The notes below the pieces were generated by a model that saw only the letters and a program-made list of their open reading frames with translations, ran no database searches and was not told the DNA's origin. The position numbers were made by a program, and so were the translations under genes. DNA of 64,000 nucleotides from Scandinavium lactucae. Lineage in GTDB: Bacteria > Pseudomonadota > Gammaproteobacteria > Enterobacterales > Enterobacteriaceae. Position 1 is the stretch's first letter, and every line of letters begins with the position of its first letter. The stretch lies in the NCBI RefSeq assembly GCF_033843265.1, contig NZ_JAWXRD010000003.1:143568-207567 (forward strand), read 5' to 3'. This document shows positions 1 to 7,762 of this stretch, in pieces.

Positions 1-1
1 T

Positions 2-1993
2 GCAGAAACCAAGCGGCGTTTGCTCGACGCAATGCATCACGGTGTCGCGGCCACGAAGGTGGCGGTGACGCCGGTTCCCAACGTACGGGTGTTTACCCAC
101 GGCAAAAAAATGTCGCTGCCGGTGGAAGGCAGCGGCGAGTTTAGCTGGCTGTTAACCACCGAAGACGGCGCGCAGCACCAGGGCAAAGCCACGGCGGGTA
201 AAGCGCTGAATTTACCGACGCGCCTGCCGGAGGGGTATCACACCTTGACCGTGACTCAGCGTGACCATCGCTGGCATTGCCGGGTGATTGTCGCCCCGGA
301 GCGCTGCTATGAGCCGCAGGCGCTCAGGCAGGGCAAAAAACTGTGGGGCAGCTGCGTGCAGCTTTATACCCTGCGGTCTGAACATAACTGGGGCATCGGT
401 GACTTTGGCGATTTAAAAGTCATGCTGCCGGAAATTGCCCGCCGCGGCGGGTCGTTCATTGGCCTCAATCCGATTCATGCGCTCTATCCGGCGAACCCGG
501 AAAGCGCCAGTCCGTACAGCCCATCTTCCCGCCGATGGCTGAATGTGATTTACATCGACGTTAACGCCCTTGAGGATTTCAGGCACAGTCAAGAGGCGCA
601 GGCGTGGTGGAAATTGCCGACCACTCAGCAGACGCTGAAGTCGGTGCGCGATACCGAGTGGGTGGATTACGCCACCGTGACGGCGCTGAAAATCACTGCG
701 CTGCGCATGACGTGGAAAGGTTTCTCCGCCCGTGACGATGAGCCGATGCGCGCGTTTCGTCAGTTCGTGCGTGACGAAGGGGAAAGTCTGTACTGGCAGG
801 CCGCGTTTGACGCGCTGCATGCCTATCAGGTGAGAGAAGATGAATTGCGCTGGGGCTGGCCTGCCTGGCCCGAGGCGTACCAAAATATCGACAGCCCGGA
901 AGTGAAAGCCTTCTGTGAGAAGCACGCTGATGAAGTGGATTTCTTCCTCTGGCTGCAATGGCTGGCGTATACCCAATTTGCTGCCTGTTGGCAGGAAAGC
1001 CAGCGGCACGCGATGCCGATTGGTCTGTATCGTGACCTCGCGGTTGGCGTAGCGGAAGGCGGGGCGGAAACCTGGTGTGACCGCGAGCTGTACTGTCTGA
1101 AAGCGTCGGTTGGTGCGCCGCCGGATATCCTCGGCCCGTTGGGACAAAACTGGGGCCTGCCGCCGATGGACCCGCATATCATCACCGCTCGCGCCTATGA
1201 GCCGTTTATCGATTTGCTGCGTGCCAATATGCAGAACTGCGGCGCGCTGCGAATTGACCACGTGATGTCGGTCCTGCGTCTGTGGTGGATCCCTTACGGT
1301 GAAACGGCGGATCACGGGGCGTATGTGCATTACCCGGTGGACGATCTGCTCTCGATTCTGGCACTGGAAAGTAAACGTCATCAGTGCATGGTTATCGGCG
1401 AAGATCTCGGCACGGTGCCGGTGGAGATCGTCGGCAAGCTGCGAAAGAGCGGGGTGTATTCGTACAAAGTGCTCTATTTCGAAAGCGATCACGAGAAGAC
1501 GTTCCGTGCCCCGAAAGCGTATCCGGAACAGTCGATGGCGGTGGCGACCACCCACGATCTGCCGACGCTGCGCGGATACTGGGAAAGCGGGGATTTGACC
1601 CTCGGTAAAACGCTCGGCCTGTACCCGGATGAAGTGATTCTGCGCGGGCTATATCAGGATCGTGAGCGGGCGAAGCAGGGGTTGTTAGATGCGCTGCATC
1701 AGTACGGCTGTCTGCCAAAACGCACCGGACATAAGGCGTCGCTGATGAGCATGACCCACACCCTCAATCGCGGGATGCAGCGTTACATTGCCGACAGCAA
1801 TAGCGCGTTACTGGGACTACAGCCGGAAGACTGGCTAGATATGGCCGGGCCGGTGAACATTCCTGGCACCAGCTATCAGTACAAAAACTGGCGTCGTAAG
1901 CTTACCACCACCTTAGAAGCGATGTTTGCCGATGGGACAGTGAATAAGCTGATTAAGGATTTGGATAAACGGCGGAAAGCGGCAGGGAAATAA
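2..1993 (+). CDS. malQ: 4-alpha-glucanotransferase (amylomaltase), 5'-truncated
   Basis: MalQ transfers maltosyl and longer dextrinyl groups between maltodextrins in the cytoplasm and works with MalP in maltose use. The reading frame is already open at base 2, reading AETKRRLLDAMHHG, which matches an internal stretch about 30 residues into E. coli MalQ, so the true start lies before the window. Glycoside hydrolase family 77 signatures are clear: NWGIGDFGDL, the nucleophile region GALRIDHVM, the acid/base region VIGEDLGTVP and the TTHDLPTLRGYW motif. The C-terminus ends in a basic tail as in E. coli. No gntT gene follows, unlike K-12. Identification is certain; only the 5' end is missing. Confidence 0.97.
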   Translation, partial: AETKRRLLDAMHHGVAATKVAVTPVPNVRVFTHGKKMSLPVEGSGEFSWLLTTEDGAQHQGKATAGKALNLPTRLPEGYHTLTVTQRDHRWHCRVIVAPERCYEPQALRQGKKLWGSCVQLYTLRSEHNWGIGDFGDLKVMLPEIARRGGSFIGLNPIHALYPANPESASPYSPSSRRWLNVIYIDVNALEDFRHSQEAQAWWKLPTTQQTLKSVRDTEWVDYATVTALKITALRMTWKGFSARDDEPMRAFRQFVRDEGESLYWQAAFDALHAYQVREDELRWGWPAWPEAYQNIDSPEVKAFCEKHADEVDFFLWLQWLAYTQFAACWQESQRHAMPIGLYRDLAVGVAEGGAETWCDRELYCLKASVGAPPDILGPLGQNWGLPPMDPHIITARAYEPFIDLLRANMQNCGALRIDHVMSVLRLWWIPYGETADHGAYVHYPVDDLLSILALESKRHQCMVIGEDLGTVPVEIVGKLRKSGVYSYKVLYFESDHEKTFRAPKAYPEQSMAVATTHDLPTLRGYWESGDLTLGKTLGLYPDEVILRGLYQDRERAKQGLLDALHQYGCLPKRTGHKASLMSMTHTLNRGMQRYIADSNSALLGLQPEDWLDMAGPVNIPGTSYQYKNWRRKLTTTLEAMFADGTVNKLIKDLDKRRKAAGK

Positions 1994-2002
1994 GACGTGT
2001 GC

Positions 2003-2025
2003 GGGCCACGAGACTCTCGTCGGCC
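2003..2025. terminator. Hairpin just after malQ
   Basis: GGGCC-ACGAG and CTCGT-C-GGCCC can pair around a 3-base loop, ten bases after the malQ stop. There is no clear T-run, so it may be a 3'-end stabilising stem or part of the adjoining REP cluster rather than a strong terminator. Confidence 0.4.
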
Positions 2026-2107
2026 CGTGCAAGCATAGCGCCTACGGGGTTGTGATGATCAACGAAAATCAGCACGCGTAGGCCCGGTAAGCGCAGCGCC
2101 ACAGGGC
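2019..2107. repeat. Pair of REP-like palindromic units
   Basis: Two copies of a REP-type element lie in the same orientation, one degenerate at 2019-2049 and one near-canonical at 2078-2107 (GTAGGCCCGGTAAGCGCAGC followed by GCCACAGGGC). A related element in the opposite orientation is at 49105-49135. They fill the convergent malQ/nfuA gap, the usual location for enterobacterial extragenic palindromes. Confidence 0.75.
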
Positions 2108-2115
2108 ATTAAACA

Positions 2116-2691
2116 TCAATAGTAAGAGTGCTCACCGCGCTGGTGTTCGGTCAAGTCACGAACGCCTTTCAGTTCCGGGAATTCGTTCAGCAGCTGCTTC
2201 TCGATCCCTTCTTTCAGCGTCACATCGACCATTGAACACCCGTTACAGCCGCCGCCAAATTGCAGAATGGCGAAGCCTTCATCGGTGATTTCCATCAGCG
2301 ATACGCGACCGCCATGGCCTGCCAGCTGCGGGTTAACCGTCGCTTGCAGCATATACTCTACGCGCTCCATCAGCGGCGCATCATCAGACACTTTACGCAT
2401 TTTGGCGTTCGGTGCTTTCAGCGTCAGCTGGGAACCTAACTGATCGGTCACGAAATCAATATCCGCATCTTCCAGATACGGCGCGCTCAGCTCATCGACA
2501 TACGCGGTCAGCAGGTCAAATTTGAGGGCAGTGTCACTCGCTTCCACCGCATCCGGCGGGCAGTAAGATACGCCACATTCAGCATTCGGGGTGCCTGGGT
2601 TAATCACAAATACGCGGATTTGTGTCCCTTCTTCCTGATTTGCCAGCAATTTGGCAAAGTGCGCTTGTGCAGCATCGGAAATACGGATCAT
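2116..2691 (-). CDS. nfuA: Fe-S biogenesis protein NfuA
   Basis: NfuA is an iron-sulfur cluster carrier that delivers [4Fe-4S] clusters to apo-proteins in the cytoplasm, mainly under oxidative stress or iron limitation. The 191-residue protein has an N-terminal A-type-like domain (about 1-95) that retains only part of the usual cysteine set. Its C-terminal Nfu domain (about 105-191) carries the cluster-binding CxxC at C149 and C152 in GGGCNGCSM. Length and motif match E. coli NfuA. In K-12 gntT lies between this gene and malQ; here only a short REP-containing gap does. It is probably transcribed alone, diverging from nothing and converging on malQ. Confidence 0.97.
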   Translation of the reverse strand: MIRISDAAQAHFAKLLANQEEGTQIRVFVINPGTPNAECGVSYCPPDAVEASDTALKFDLLTAYVDELSAPYLEDADIDFVTDQLGSQLTLKAPNAKMRKVSDDAPLMERVEYMLQATVNPQLAGHGGRVSLMEITDEGFAILQFGGGCNGCSMVDVTLKEGIEKQLLNEFPELKGVRDLTEHQRGEHSYY

Positions 2692-2749
2692 AGCTTTGGC
2701 CTAATAGTTGACTACTTTAGTCGGTTATAATACGCCCATCACAGAGGGT

Positions 2750-3421
2750 CTACAAGGTGCGACACAGGCACCATACCTGAACTGACGCTGCGCCGTTTTG
2801 CAAAAGCAGGCGGGAAAGTTCGGCCACGGTACTGCCGGTGGTGACAACATCGTCCACAAGGGCGATATGGAGCCCGGTGACTGCAATTTCAAGACGAAAC
2901 GCATTTTTCAGGTTCTGTTTCCGCCGCCTCGCCGACAGTTGATGCTGGGTTGCCGTAGGGCGGATACGACGTATCGCTTCGGATTGATAGCGAACGCCCA
3001 GCCAACGCGCCAGCGGACGGCACAGCACATCTGCCTGATTATACCCGCGTCGCCAGTGTCGGCGCTGCCACAGTGGCACGGCAATCAGTCTATCCGGCCT
3101 GCGTGGCGGTGTCTGTTTCAAACGCAACAGCAACAGTCTGCTCAGCGCCAACGCCAGCTCAGGTTTCCCGCTGAACTTCAAATTCTGCACCAGCGTCGAA
3201 AGCGGCGCGGCGTAATCATTCACCGTCACCAGTCGGTGCCACGGAGGCGCTTTTTGCAGGCAGCGTCCACAGGGGAATGTGTCGCTACCGGCAGGCAATC
3301 CGCACTGAGGGCAACGCATAACATCCGTGCGCAACGCGCGGGTGCAGCGGGAGCAGATCCCCCAGTGGGTCAATGCCAGCGGCATTTTGCATAGCCAGCA
3401 CAAGCCGTGGGCTGTTAGCAT
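2750..3421 (-). CDS. gntX: ComF-family phosphoribosyltransferase-like protein GntX
   Basis: This 223-residue protein belongs to the ComF family, relatives of which act in DNA uptake in naturally competent bacteria; the molecular function in enterics is not settled. Four CxxC pairs near the N-terminus (C8/C11, C23/C26, C37/C40, C51/C54) look like a zinc-binding region. A phosphoribosyltransferase PRPP loop, DDVVTTGST, sits at 190-198. It is divergent from bioH across only 38 bases, so the two starts must share a promoter region. The old name refers to gluconate but the family does not support that role. The hofMNOPQ genes elsewhere in the window are also competence-like. Confidence 0.93.
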   Translation of the reverse strand: MLTAHGLCWLCKMPLALTHWGICSRCTRALRTDVMRCPQCGLPAGSDTFPCGRCLQKAPPWHRLVTVNDYAAPLSTLVQNLKFSGKPELALALSRLLLLRLKQTPPRRPDRLIAVPLWQRRHWRRGYNQADVLCRPLARWLGVRYQSEAIRRIRPTATQHQLSARRRKQNLKNAFRLEIAVTGLHIALVDDVVTTGSTVAELSRLLLQNGAASVQVWCLCRTL

Positions 3422-3459
3422 ATTTCCCCTCCGAATTCGAAGAATGAGAACAATAACTG

Positions 3460-4233
3460 ATGAACGACATCTGGTGGCAAACCAAAGGCGAAGGAAATTG
3501 TCATCTTGTGCTGCTGCACGGATGGGGACTGAACGCGGAGGTCTGGGATTGCATCACCCCGGAACTGGGCTCGCATTTCACACTCCATCTGGTGGACCTG
3601 CCGGGTTTCGGGCGCAGCGGTGATGTCGGATCGCTGTCGCTGGAAGAGATGACCCGTCGGGTAGTCGCGAAAGCCCCGGAAAAAGCGATTTGGCTCGGCT
3701 GGAGTCTCGGCGGGCTGGTCGCCAGCCAGGCAGCGATTGTGGCACCCGAGCGCGTGCAGGCGCTGGTCACCGTCGCATCATCACCATGTTTTACCGCTCA
3801 CGGCGACTGGCCCGGTATCAAACCTGAGGTTCTGTCAGGATTTCAGCACCAGCTGAGTGAAGATTTCCAGCGTACCGTCGAGCGTTTCCTCGCCTTGCAG
3901 ACGCTGGGTACCGAAAGCGCGCGTCAGGATGCGCAATTGCTCAAAAGCGCGGTGCTGGCGCTGCCAATGCCGACGACAGAGGTGCTGAACGGCGGGCTGG
4001 AGATCCTCAAAACGGCCGATTTACGTGAACCGCTTGCTTCGCTTCCGATGCCTGTCCTGCGCCTGTATGGCCGTCTCGACGGACTGGTGCCGCGCAAGAT
4101 AGTGCCGCTGCTCGATGCGCAGTGGCCGAACAGCCAGTCTTACATTTTTGCCAAAGCGGCCCACGCCCCGTTCATCTCCCATCCGGCGGAGTTTTGTCAG
4201 CAGCTTCTGGCCCTTAAGTCGGTGATTGTCTGA
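3460..4233 (+). CDS. bioH: Pimeloyl-[acyl-carrier protein] methyl ester esterase BioH
   Basis: BioH removes the methyl group from pimeloyl-ACP methyl ester, which ends BioC-dependent pimelate synthesis and lets BioF begin biotin ring assembly. The 257-residue alpha/beta hydrolase has the full catalytic triad at the positions known for the E. coli enzyme: Ser82 in GWSLGG, Asp207 in GRLDGLV and His235 in AAHAPF. The oxyanion-hole HGWG is at 20-23. It stands apart from the bio operon, as is usual in enterics, and is divergent from gntX. Confidence 0.97.
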   Translation: MNDIWWQTKGEGNCHLVLLHGWGLNAEVWDCITPELGSHFTLHLVDLPGFGRSGDVGSLSLEEMTRRVVAKAPEKAIWLGWSLGGLVASQAAIVAPERVQALVTVASSPCFTAHGDWPGIKPEVLSGFQHQLSEDFQRTVERFLALQTLGTESARQDAQLLKSAVLALPMPTTEVLNGGLEILKTADLREPLASLPMPVLRLYGRLDGLVPRKIVPLLDAQWPNSQSYIFAKAAHAPFISHPAEFCQQLLALKSVIV

Positions 4234-4351
4234 TATTTAAGGCAAACTGGCGAAATCCTTATTAGCGTCAATACTTAGAAGGTCGCTGCGATGGCCGATT
4301 GCCTTCGCGCCAGCAGCGCCCACATAAAATGGTCATAAGGAGAGTACGGCT

Positions 4352-4621
4352 ATGAAATATGCTACTGGTATGGTTACAGCACTGGTGTTGGGTTCCCTGT
4401 CGTTTGGTGCCTTTGCGGCAAAAGAAATTCAGAAAGACGAAGTGGCGAAAATGAACCTGACCAAAGTGGGTTCAATCACCACGTCCCGTACTACTTCGCC
4501 GATGGATGCGAAAAGAGATCTGTCGAAAAAAGCGGATGAACTGGGCGGCAAATACTTTGTGGTGATTGCCGGTGAGAAGAACGAAAAAACCGTTCACGCT
4601 AACGCCGACGTTTACAAATAA
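4352..4621 (+). CDS. Small secreted DUF1471 (YdgH/BhsA/McbA-like) protein
   Basis: An 89-residue precursor with a clear signal peptide (about 1-22, cleavage after AFA) and a mature part of about 67 residues. The pattern KVGSITTS near the start of the mature protein and GGKYFVVIAGEKNEKTVHANADVYK at its end is typical of the DUF1471 fold of small periplasmic proteins linked to stress, biofilm or metal responses in enterics. An AAGGAG ribosome site lies 9 bases upstream, and a strong hairpin follows. In E. coli K-12 this position between bioH and feoC is occupied by rpnA (yhgA). The specific function is unknown and I assign no symbol. Confidence 0.85.
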   Translation: MKYATGMVTALVLGSLSFGAFAAKEIQKDEVAKMNLTKVGSITTSRTTSPMDAKRDLSKKADELGGKYFVVIAGEKNEKTVHANADVYK

Positions 4622-4640
4622 CGCTTATCAAGATGTCAAA

Positions 4641-4667
4641 AAGCGGGCTGAGGCCCGCTTCTTTTTT
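4641..4667. terminator. Bidirectional intrinsic terminator between the DUF1471 gene and feoC
   Basis: AAGCGGGC and GCCCGCTT pair around TGAG. A T-run follows on the plus strand, and an A-run precedes it that serves feoC on the minus strand. Confidence 0.9.
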
Positions 4668-4674
4668 ATCATTT

Positions 4675-4911
4675 TTACTGAAGTACCCACCACTCGCGTG
4701 AGCAGGCTTTGCCTTCCGGGCAACTTTTGCAGCTCCCGCTCAGGCATGCCGATGCGTCCTCGGCGATGCGTTTCGCACGGCCCATTGCCTCCATGCGCAT
4801 CAGCATGGCATCAATCATCGGGCGCGGCGTATGCAACGCCTGGCTGAGTTGCTGTGCATCCATTCTCCCCTGTAATGCCAGCATGTCCCGCAGTTCAATC
4901 AATGACGCCAT
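4675..4911 (-). CDS. feoC: Ferrous iron transport regulator FeoC
   Basis: FeoC is a 78-residue winged-helix protein that associates with FeoB and protects it from FtsH or tunes the operon. The N-terminal half is a helix-turn-helix-like region (about 4-45), followed by a wing with four cysteines (C56, C61, C64, C70) that in relatives binds an oxygen-sensitive Fe-S cluster. It is the last gene of feoABC, 10 bases after feoB, and ends at a bidirectional terminator shared with the DUF1471 gene. Confidence 0.95.
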   Translation of the reverse strand: MASLIELRDMLALQGRMDAQQLSQALHTPRPMIDAMLMRMEAMGRAKRIAEDASACLSGSCKSCPEGKACSREWWVLQ

Positions 4912-4921
4912 CGTCTTCCCC

Positions 4922-7243
4922 TTAGTGACAGTCGCCCGCCGGGCTGCTGCAACAGCTGTCGACGGTTTTTCGCGTCGCCAGCAGATTCACGTTGACCCGG
5001 CTGCGGGCGCGGCGTAACAGACCGATAACCACCACGTTAAACAGCAGTACCGCCAGAATGCAGGTCAGGCTGTAGCGTGGATGCTGGTGGAAGCTGGACA
5101 CCTGATAGAACAGCGTCGACAGCGAATAGGCGATATTCAGCCCCCACAGCACCGAGAAGCCCATCCAGCCGCGGCTCGATTCGCGGGCAATCGCGCCCAT
5201 CACCGAGATGCAGGGAATATAGAGCAGAACGAAAATCAGGTAGCTGTAGGCGGCGGCTGCGCTGCCAAATTTGCTGCTCATCACGCCCATCGCCCCGGTA
5301 GCCATTTCCCCGTCACCTTTACTGGCTTCAATTGGGTTGGCCAGTACGCTCAGGCTGAACGTGTCTTTCAGGCTCTGCCAGGTCTCTTCTGCCGCGCCGC
5401 CCAGCTCATCCAGAAGATTAAATTCCGCTGGGTTAAACGCTTCCTGCTGGATATCTTCGGCGGTGTAGAGCGTGTTCAACGTCCCGACGACCACCTCTTT
5501 CGCCATCGCGCCGGTGAACAGCCCGACGGTGGCCTGCCAGTTGTCTTCATGCACGCCAATGGGCTTGAACAGCGGGGTGATGACGCGGCTGACCGAGGCC
5601 AGGGCGGAATCGTTGATGTTGTCTGCCGCCTGGCCGCTGAGGGTAAAGCTGTTCAGCGCGCTGAGGAAAATACTGACAATCACAATGACTTTACCGGCGC
5701 GCAGTACGAAGCCTTTCAGGCGCTGCCAGGTCTGAATAATCAGGCTTTTCAGATGCGGAACGTGATAAACCGGCAGCTCCATCACGAACGGTGAGGCTTC
5801 CCCACGCATGATGGTGTGTTTGAGCATCAGCCCGGTGAGGACAGCCATCACAATACCGAGCACGTACAGCGAGAACACCGCCAGCGCGCCATCCTGGCCA
5901 AAGAAGGCCGCCGCAAACACTGCGAAAATCGCCAGGCGCGCACCGCAGGACATAAACGGCGCCATCATGATGGTCATCAGGCGTTCACGCGGGGCATCCA
6001 GAGTACGCGCCCCCATCACCGACGGGACGTTACAGCCGAAGCCCACAATCAGCGGCACGAATGATTTCCCAGGCAGGCCGAGGGACTGCATCAGGCGGTC
6101 CATCACAAAGGCCGCGCGGGCCATATAGCCGGAATCTTCGAGGAACGACAGGAACAGGTACATCATGCCAATCTGCGGCACCAGCGGCAGGACGGTGTTG
6201 ATCCCGCCGCCTATCCCCTGAGCGAGGAAAATGGTTAGCCATTCAGGGAAGTGCAGGGTCGCACCCACCCACTGAATACCGTGAATAAAGATGGCAACCG
6301 AACCCGCGTCAAAAATCGGCTGCAGTGCGCCGCCGATGTTGATAGCCAGCAGGAACATCAGGTACATCACAAACAGGAATACCGGCAGGCCGAGGAAACG
6401 GTTGAGAATGATTTTATCGACGGCGGCGGTGAAACGGCTCGGTTCGGCGGTCAGGGTGTTGCTCACCACATCGCACACGGCGGCGATCGACTGATAACGC
6501 GCGTCGGCAATGTGCAGCGCCGGGTCATCCATTTCTTCATGCAGGCGATGCGTCACGGCATCGAGCTGCTGCTGTGCGGCGTCTCCGGCGTACGCCAGGC
6601 TGTAGATATCGCCTTCAAGCATTTGTAGCCCCAGCCAGCGGCGCTGCTTGAGCGGCATCTCCTGTGGCATCACTTTCGCCAGACCCTCGGCCTCACGCAG
6701 CAACGGCTGCGCATAATGCACCAGCTCTAAATCATCATTAGCCTGGTGGCGGTCAAGGGTCATTTTCAGTGCTTCAATGCCACGCCCACGGGTGGATACC
6801 AGCGGGATAACCGGGCAACCGAGGCGTTTCGACAGCGCGTCGACTTCAATGCGGATTTGCTGTTTCTCTGCGATATCCAGCATGTTCAGCGCTACCACGC
6901 AGGGAATGCCGAGTTCCAGCAGCTGGAGCGTCAGATACAGATTGCGTTCGAGATTCGAGGCATCGACCACGTTGATCAGCAGGTCGGCGTCACCGCTCAG
7001 AATATAGTGACAGGCAATCTGCTCATCTAAAGAGGTTTGCGAAGAGATGGTGGTCAGAGAGTAGGTGCCCGGCAGGTCAACCAGCGTCACCTGACTGTCG
7101 GTGGTGTTGAACTGACCTTCTTTACGCTCAACCGTTACGCCTGACCAGTTGCCTACGCGCTGACGCGCCCCGGTCAATTGATTAAATAAGGTTGTCTTCC
7201 CGGAGTTAGGATTGCCAATCAGGCCAACGGTTAATTTCTTCAT
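4922..7243 (-). CDS. feoB: Ferrous iron transporter FeoB
   Basis: FeoB is the inner-membrane permease for Fe(II), important under low oxygen. The 773-residue protein begins with a cytoplasmic G-domain: G1 GNPNSGKTT at about 10-18, G3 DLPGTYSL and G4 NMLD. A guanine-dissociation-inhibitor-like helical region and paired Gate domains follow, with FMSCGARLAIFA and YIPCISVMGAIARE carrying the conserved membrane cysteines. The short Cys-rich C-terminal tail (CCSSPAGDCH) is common in enteric FeoB. It is the middle gene of feoABC, 29 bases after feoA. Confidence 0.98.
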   Translation of the reverse strand: MKKLTVGLIGNPNSGKTTLFNQLTGARQRVGNWSGVTVERKEGQFNTTDSQVTLVDLPGTYSLTTISSQTSLDEQIACHYILSGDADLLINVVDASNLERNLYLTLQLLELGIPCVVALNMLDIAEKQQIRIEVDALSKRLGCPVIPLVSTRGRGIEALKMTLDRHQANDDLELVHYAQPLLREAEGLAKVMPQEMPLKQRRWLGLQMLEGDIYSLAYAGDAAQQQLDAVTHRLHEEMDDPALHIADARYQSIAAVCDVVSNTLTAEPSRFTAAVDKIILNRFLGLPVFLFVMYLMFLLAINIGGALQPIFDAGSVAIFIHGIQWVGATLHFPEWLTIFLAQGIGGGINTVLPLVPQIGMMYLFLSFLEDSGYMARAAFVMDRLMQSLGLPGKSFVPLIVGFGCNVPSVMGARTLDAPRERLMTIMMAPFMSCGARLAIFAVFAAAFFGQDGALAVFSLYVLGIVMAVLTGLMLKHTIMRGEASPFVMELPVYHVPHLKSLIIQTWQRLKGFVLRAGKVIVIVSIFLSALNSFTLSGQAADNINDSALASVSRVITPLFKPIGVHEDNWQATVGLFTGAMAKEVVVGTLNTLYTAEDIQQEAFNPAEFNLLDELGGAAEETWQSLKDTFSLSVLANPIEASKGDGEMATGAMGVMSSKFGSAAAAYSYLIFVLLYIPCISVMGAIARESSRGWMGFSVLWGLNIAYSLSTLFYQVSSFHQHPRYSLTCILAVLLFNVVVIGLLRRARSRVNVNLLATRKTVDSCCSSPAGDCH

Positions 7244-7272
7244 TTTCTAAAACTCGCTATGTCTGGCGGGAA

Positions 7273-7500
7273 TTAACGGGTAAGCGCTTCAATCTCAATT
7301 AATGCCAGGTCTTTCTTACGTAATACCAGGCTGACGCGACGGGTTTCGATATGCACCGGATCGCCAAGCGGGGCGACGCGAACCACATGAAAAGACGAAC
7401 CCGGCAACATGCCGAGCGAAAGTAATTTCTGCCGATAAGCCGGGCTGATGTCGCGTGAGAACCCGGTAATCTTCCACGTACTGTCAGGAGTGAATTGCAT
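7273..7500 (-). CDS. feoA: Ferrous iron transport protein FeoA
   Basis: FeoA is a small SH3-like cytoplasmic protein needed for FeoB activity. I start it at the ATG at 7500, giving 75 residues beginning MQFTPDSTW, the usual length. The frame stays open upstream to 7581, but those 27 residues are hydrophobic and unlike the family, and the upstream start lies next to putative regulatory sites. The core SLGMLPGSSFHVVR and the GDPVHIETRRVSLVLRK stretch are characteristic. It is the first gene of the operon. Confidence 0.95.
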   Translation of the reverse strand: MQFTPDSTWKITGFSRDISPAYRQKLLSLGMLPGSSFHVVRVAPLGDPVHIETRRVSLVLRKKDLALIEIEALTR

Positions 7501-7551
7501 ATGGCCTGCTTGGGTCGCTAATTTTGTAGAGTATAAAATATCAACAGCGAC

Positions 7552-7570
7552 GATGATAATGAGAATGGTT
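7552..7570 (-). promoter_or_regulatory. Possible Fur box upstream of feoA
   Basis: The segment contains adjacent hexamers GATAAT-GAGAAT followed by a weak third, resembling the GATAAT repeats of a Fur site. It lies between the feoA ATG and the FNR-like site. Fur control of feoABC is established in E. coli; this exact site is my inference. Confidence 0.4.
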
Positions 7571-7630
7571 TCCACCTTCAATCAATAAAATGTGAGCGGA
7601 TGTTCAGTTTGTTGAATAATTCACGGGAAG

Positions 7631-7644
7631 TTGATGTGGCTCAA
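7631..7644. promoter_or_regulatory. FNR-like site upstream of feoABC
   Basis: TTGATGTGGCTCAA matches the FNR consensus TTGATnnnnATCAA at nine of ten fixed positions. It lies 131 bases upstream of the feoA start. Anaerobic activation of feo by FNR is known in E. coli, so the site fits. I could not name a convincing -10 element by eye. Confidence 0.65.
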
Positions 7645-7721
7645 TATTACTGCTGAGAGGTGTGTTTGCTAAAAAGCAGAGTTGTTATCAAAGTGAAAAT
7701 AAATAGGCGGATAATTTAAGA

Positions 7722-7747
7722 GTAAAAGCCCTCTGAAAATAGAGGGC
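7722..7747 (-). terminator. Intrinsic terminator upstream of feoA, before tex on the map
   Basis: GCCCTCT and AGAGGGC pair around a 6-base A/T-rich loop. On the minus strand a short TTTT tract follows. It lies just after the tex stop codon and so terminates the greB-tex unit before feoA. Confidence 0.8.
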
Positions 7748-7762
7748 CTGAGAAGGACAAGC

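Noticed and set aside
413..1555. A 380-codon frame antisense to malQ
   Set aside because: It shows Arg/His-rich composition typical of reverse-strand reading of a real gene.
7501..7581. A longer feoA starting at 7581
   Set aside because: The added 27 residues are a hydrophobic stretch not seen in FeoA, and the ATG at 7500 gives the usual 75-residue length.
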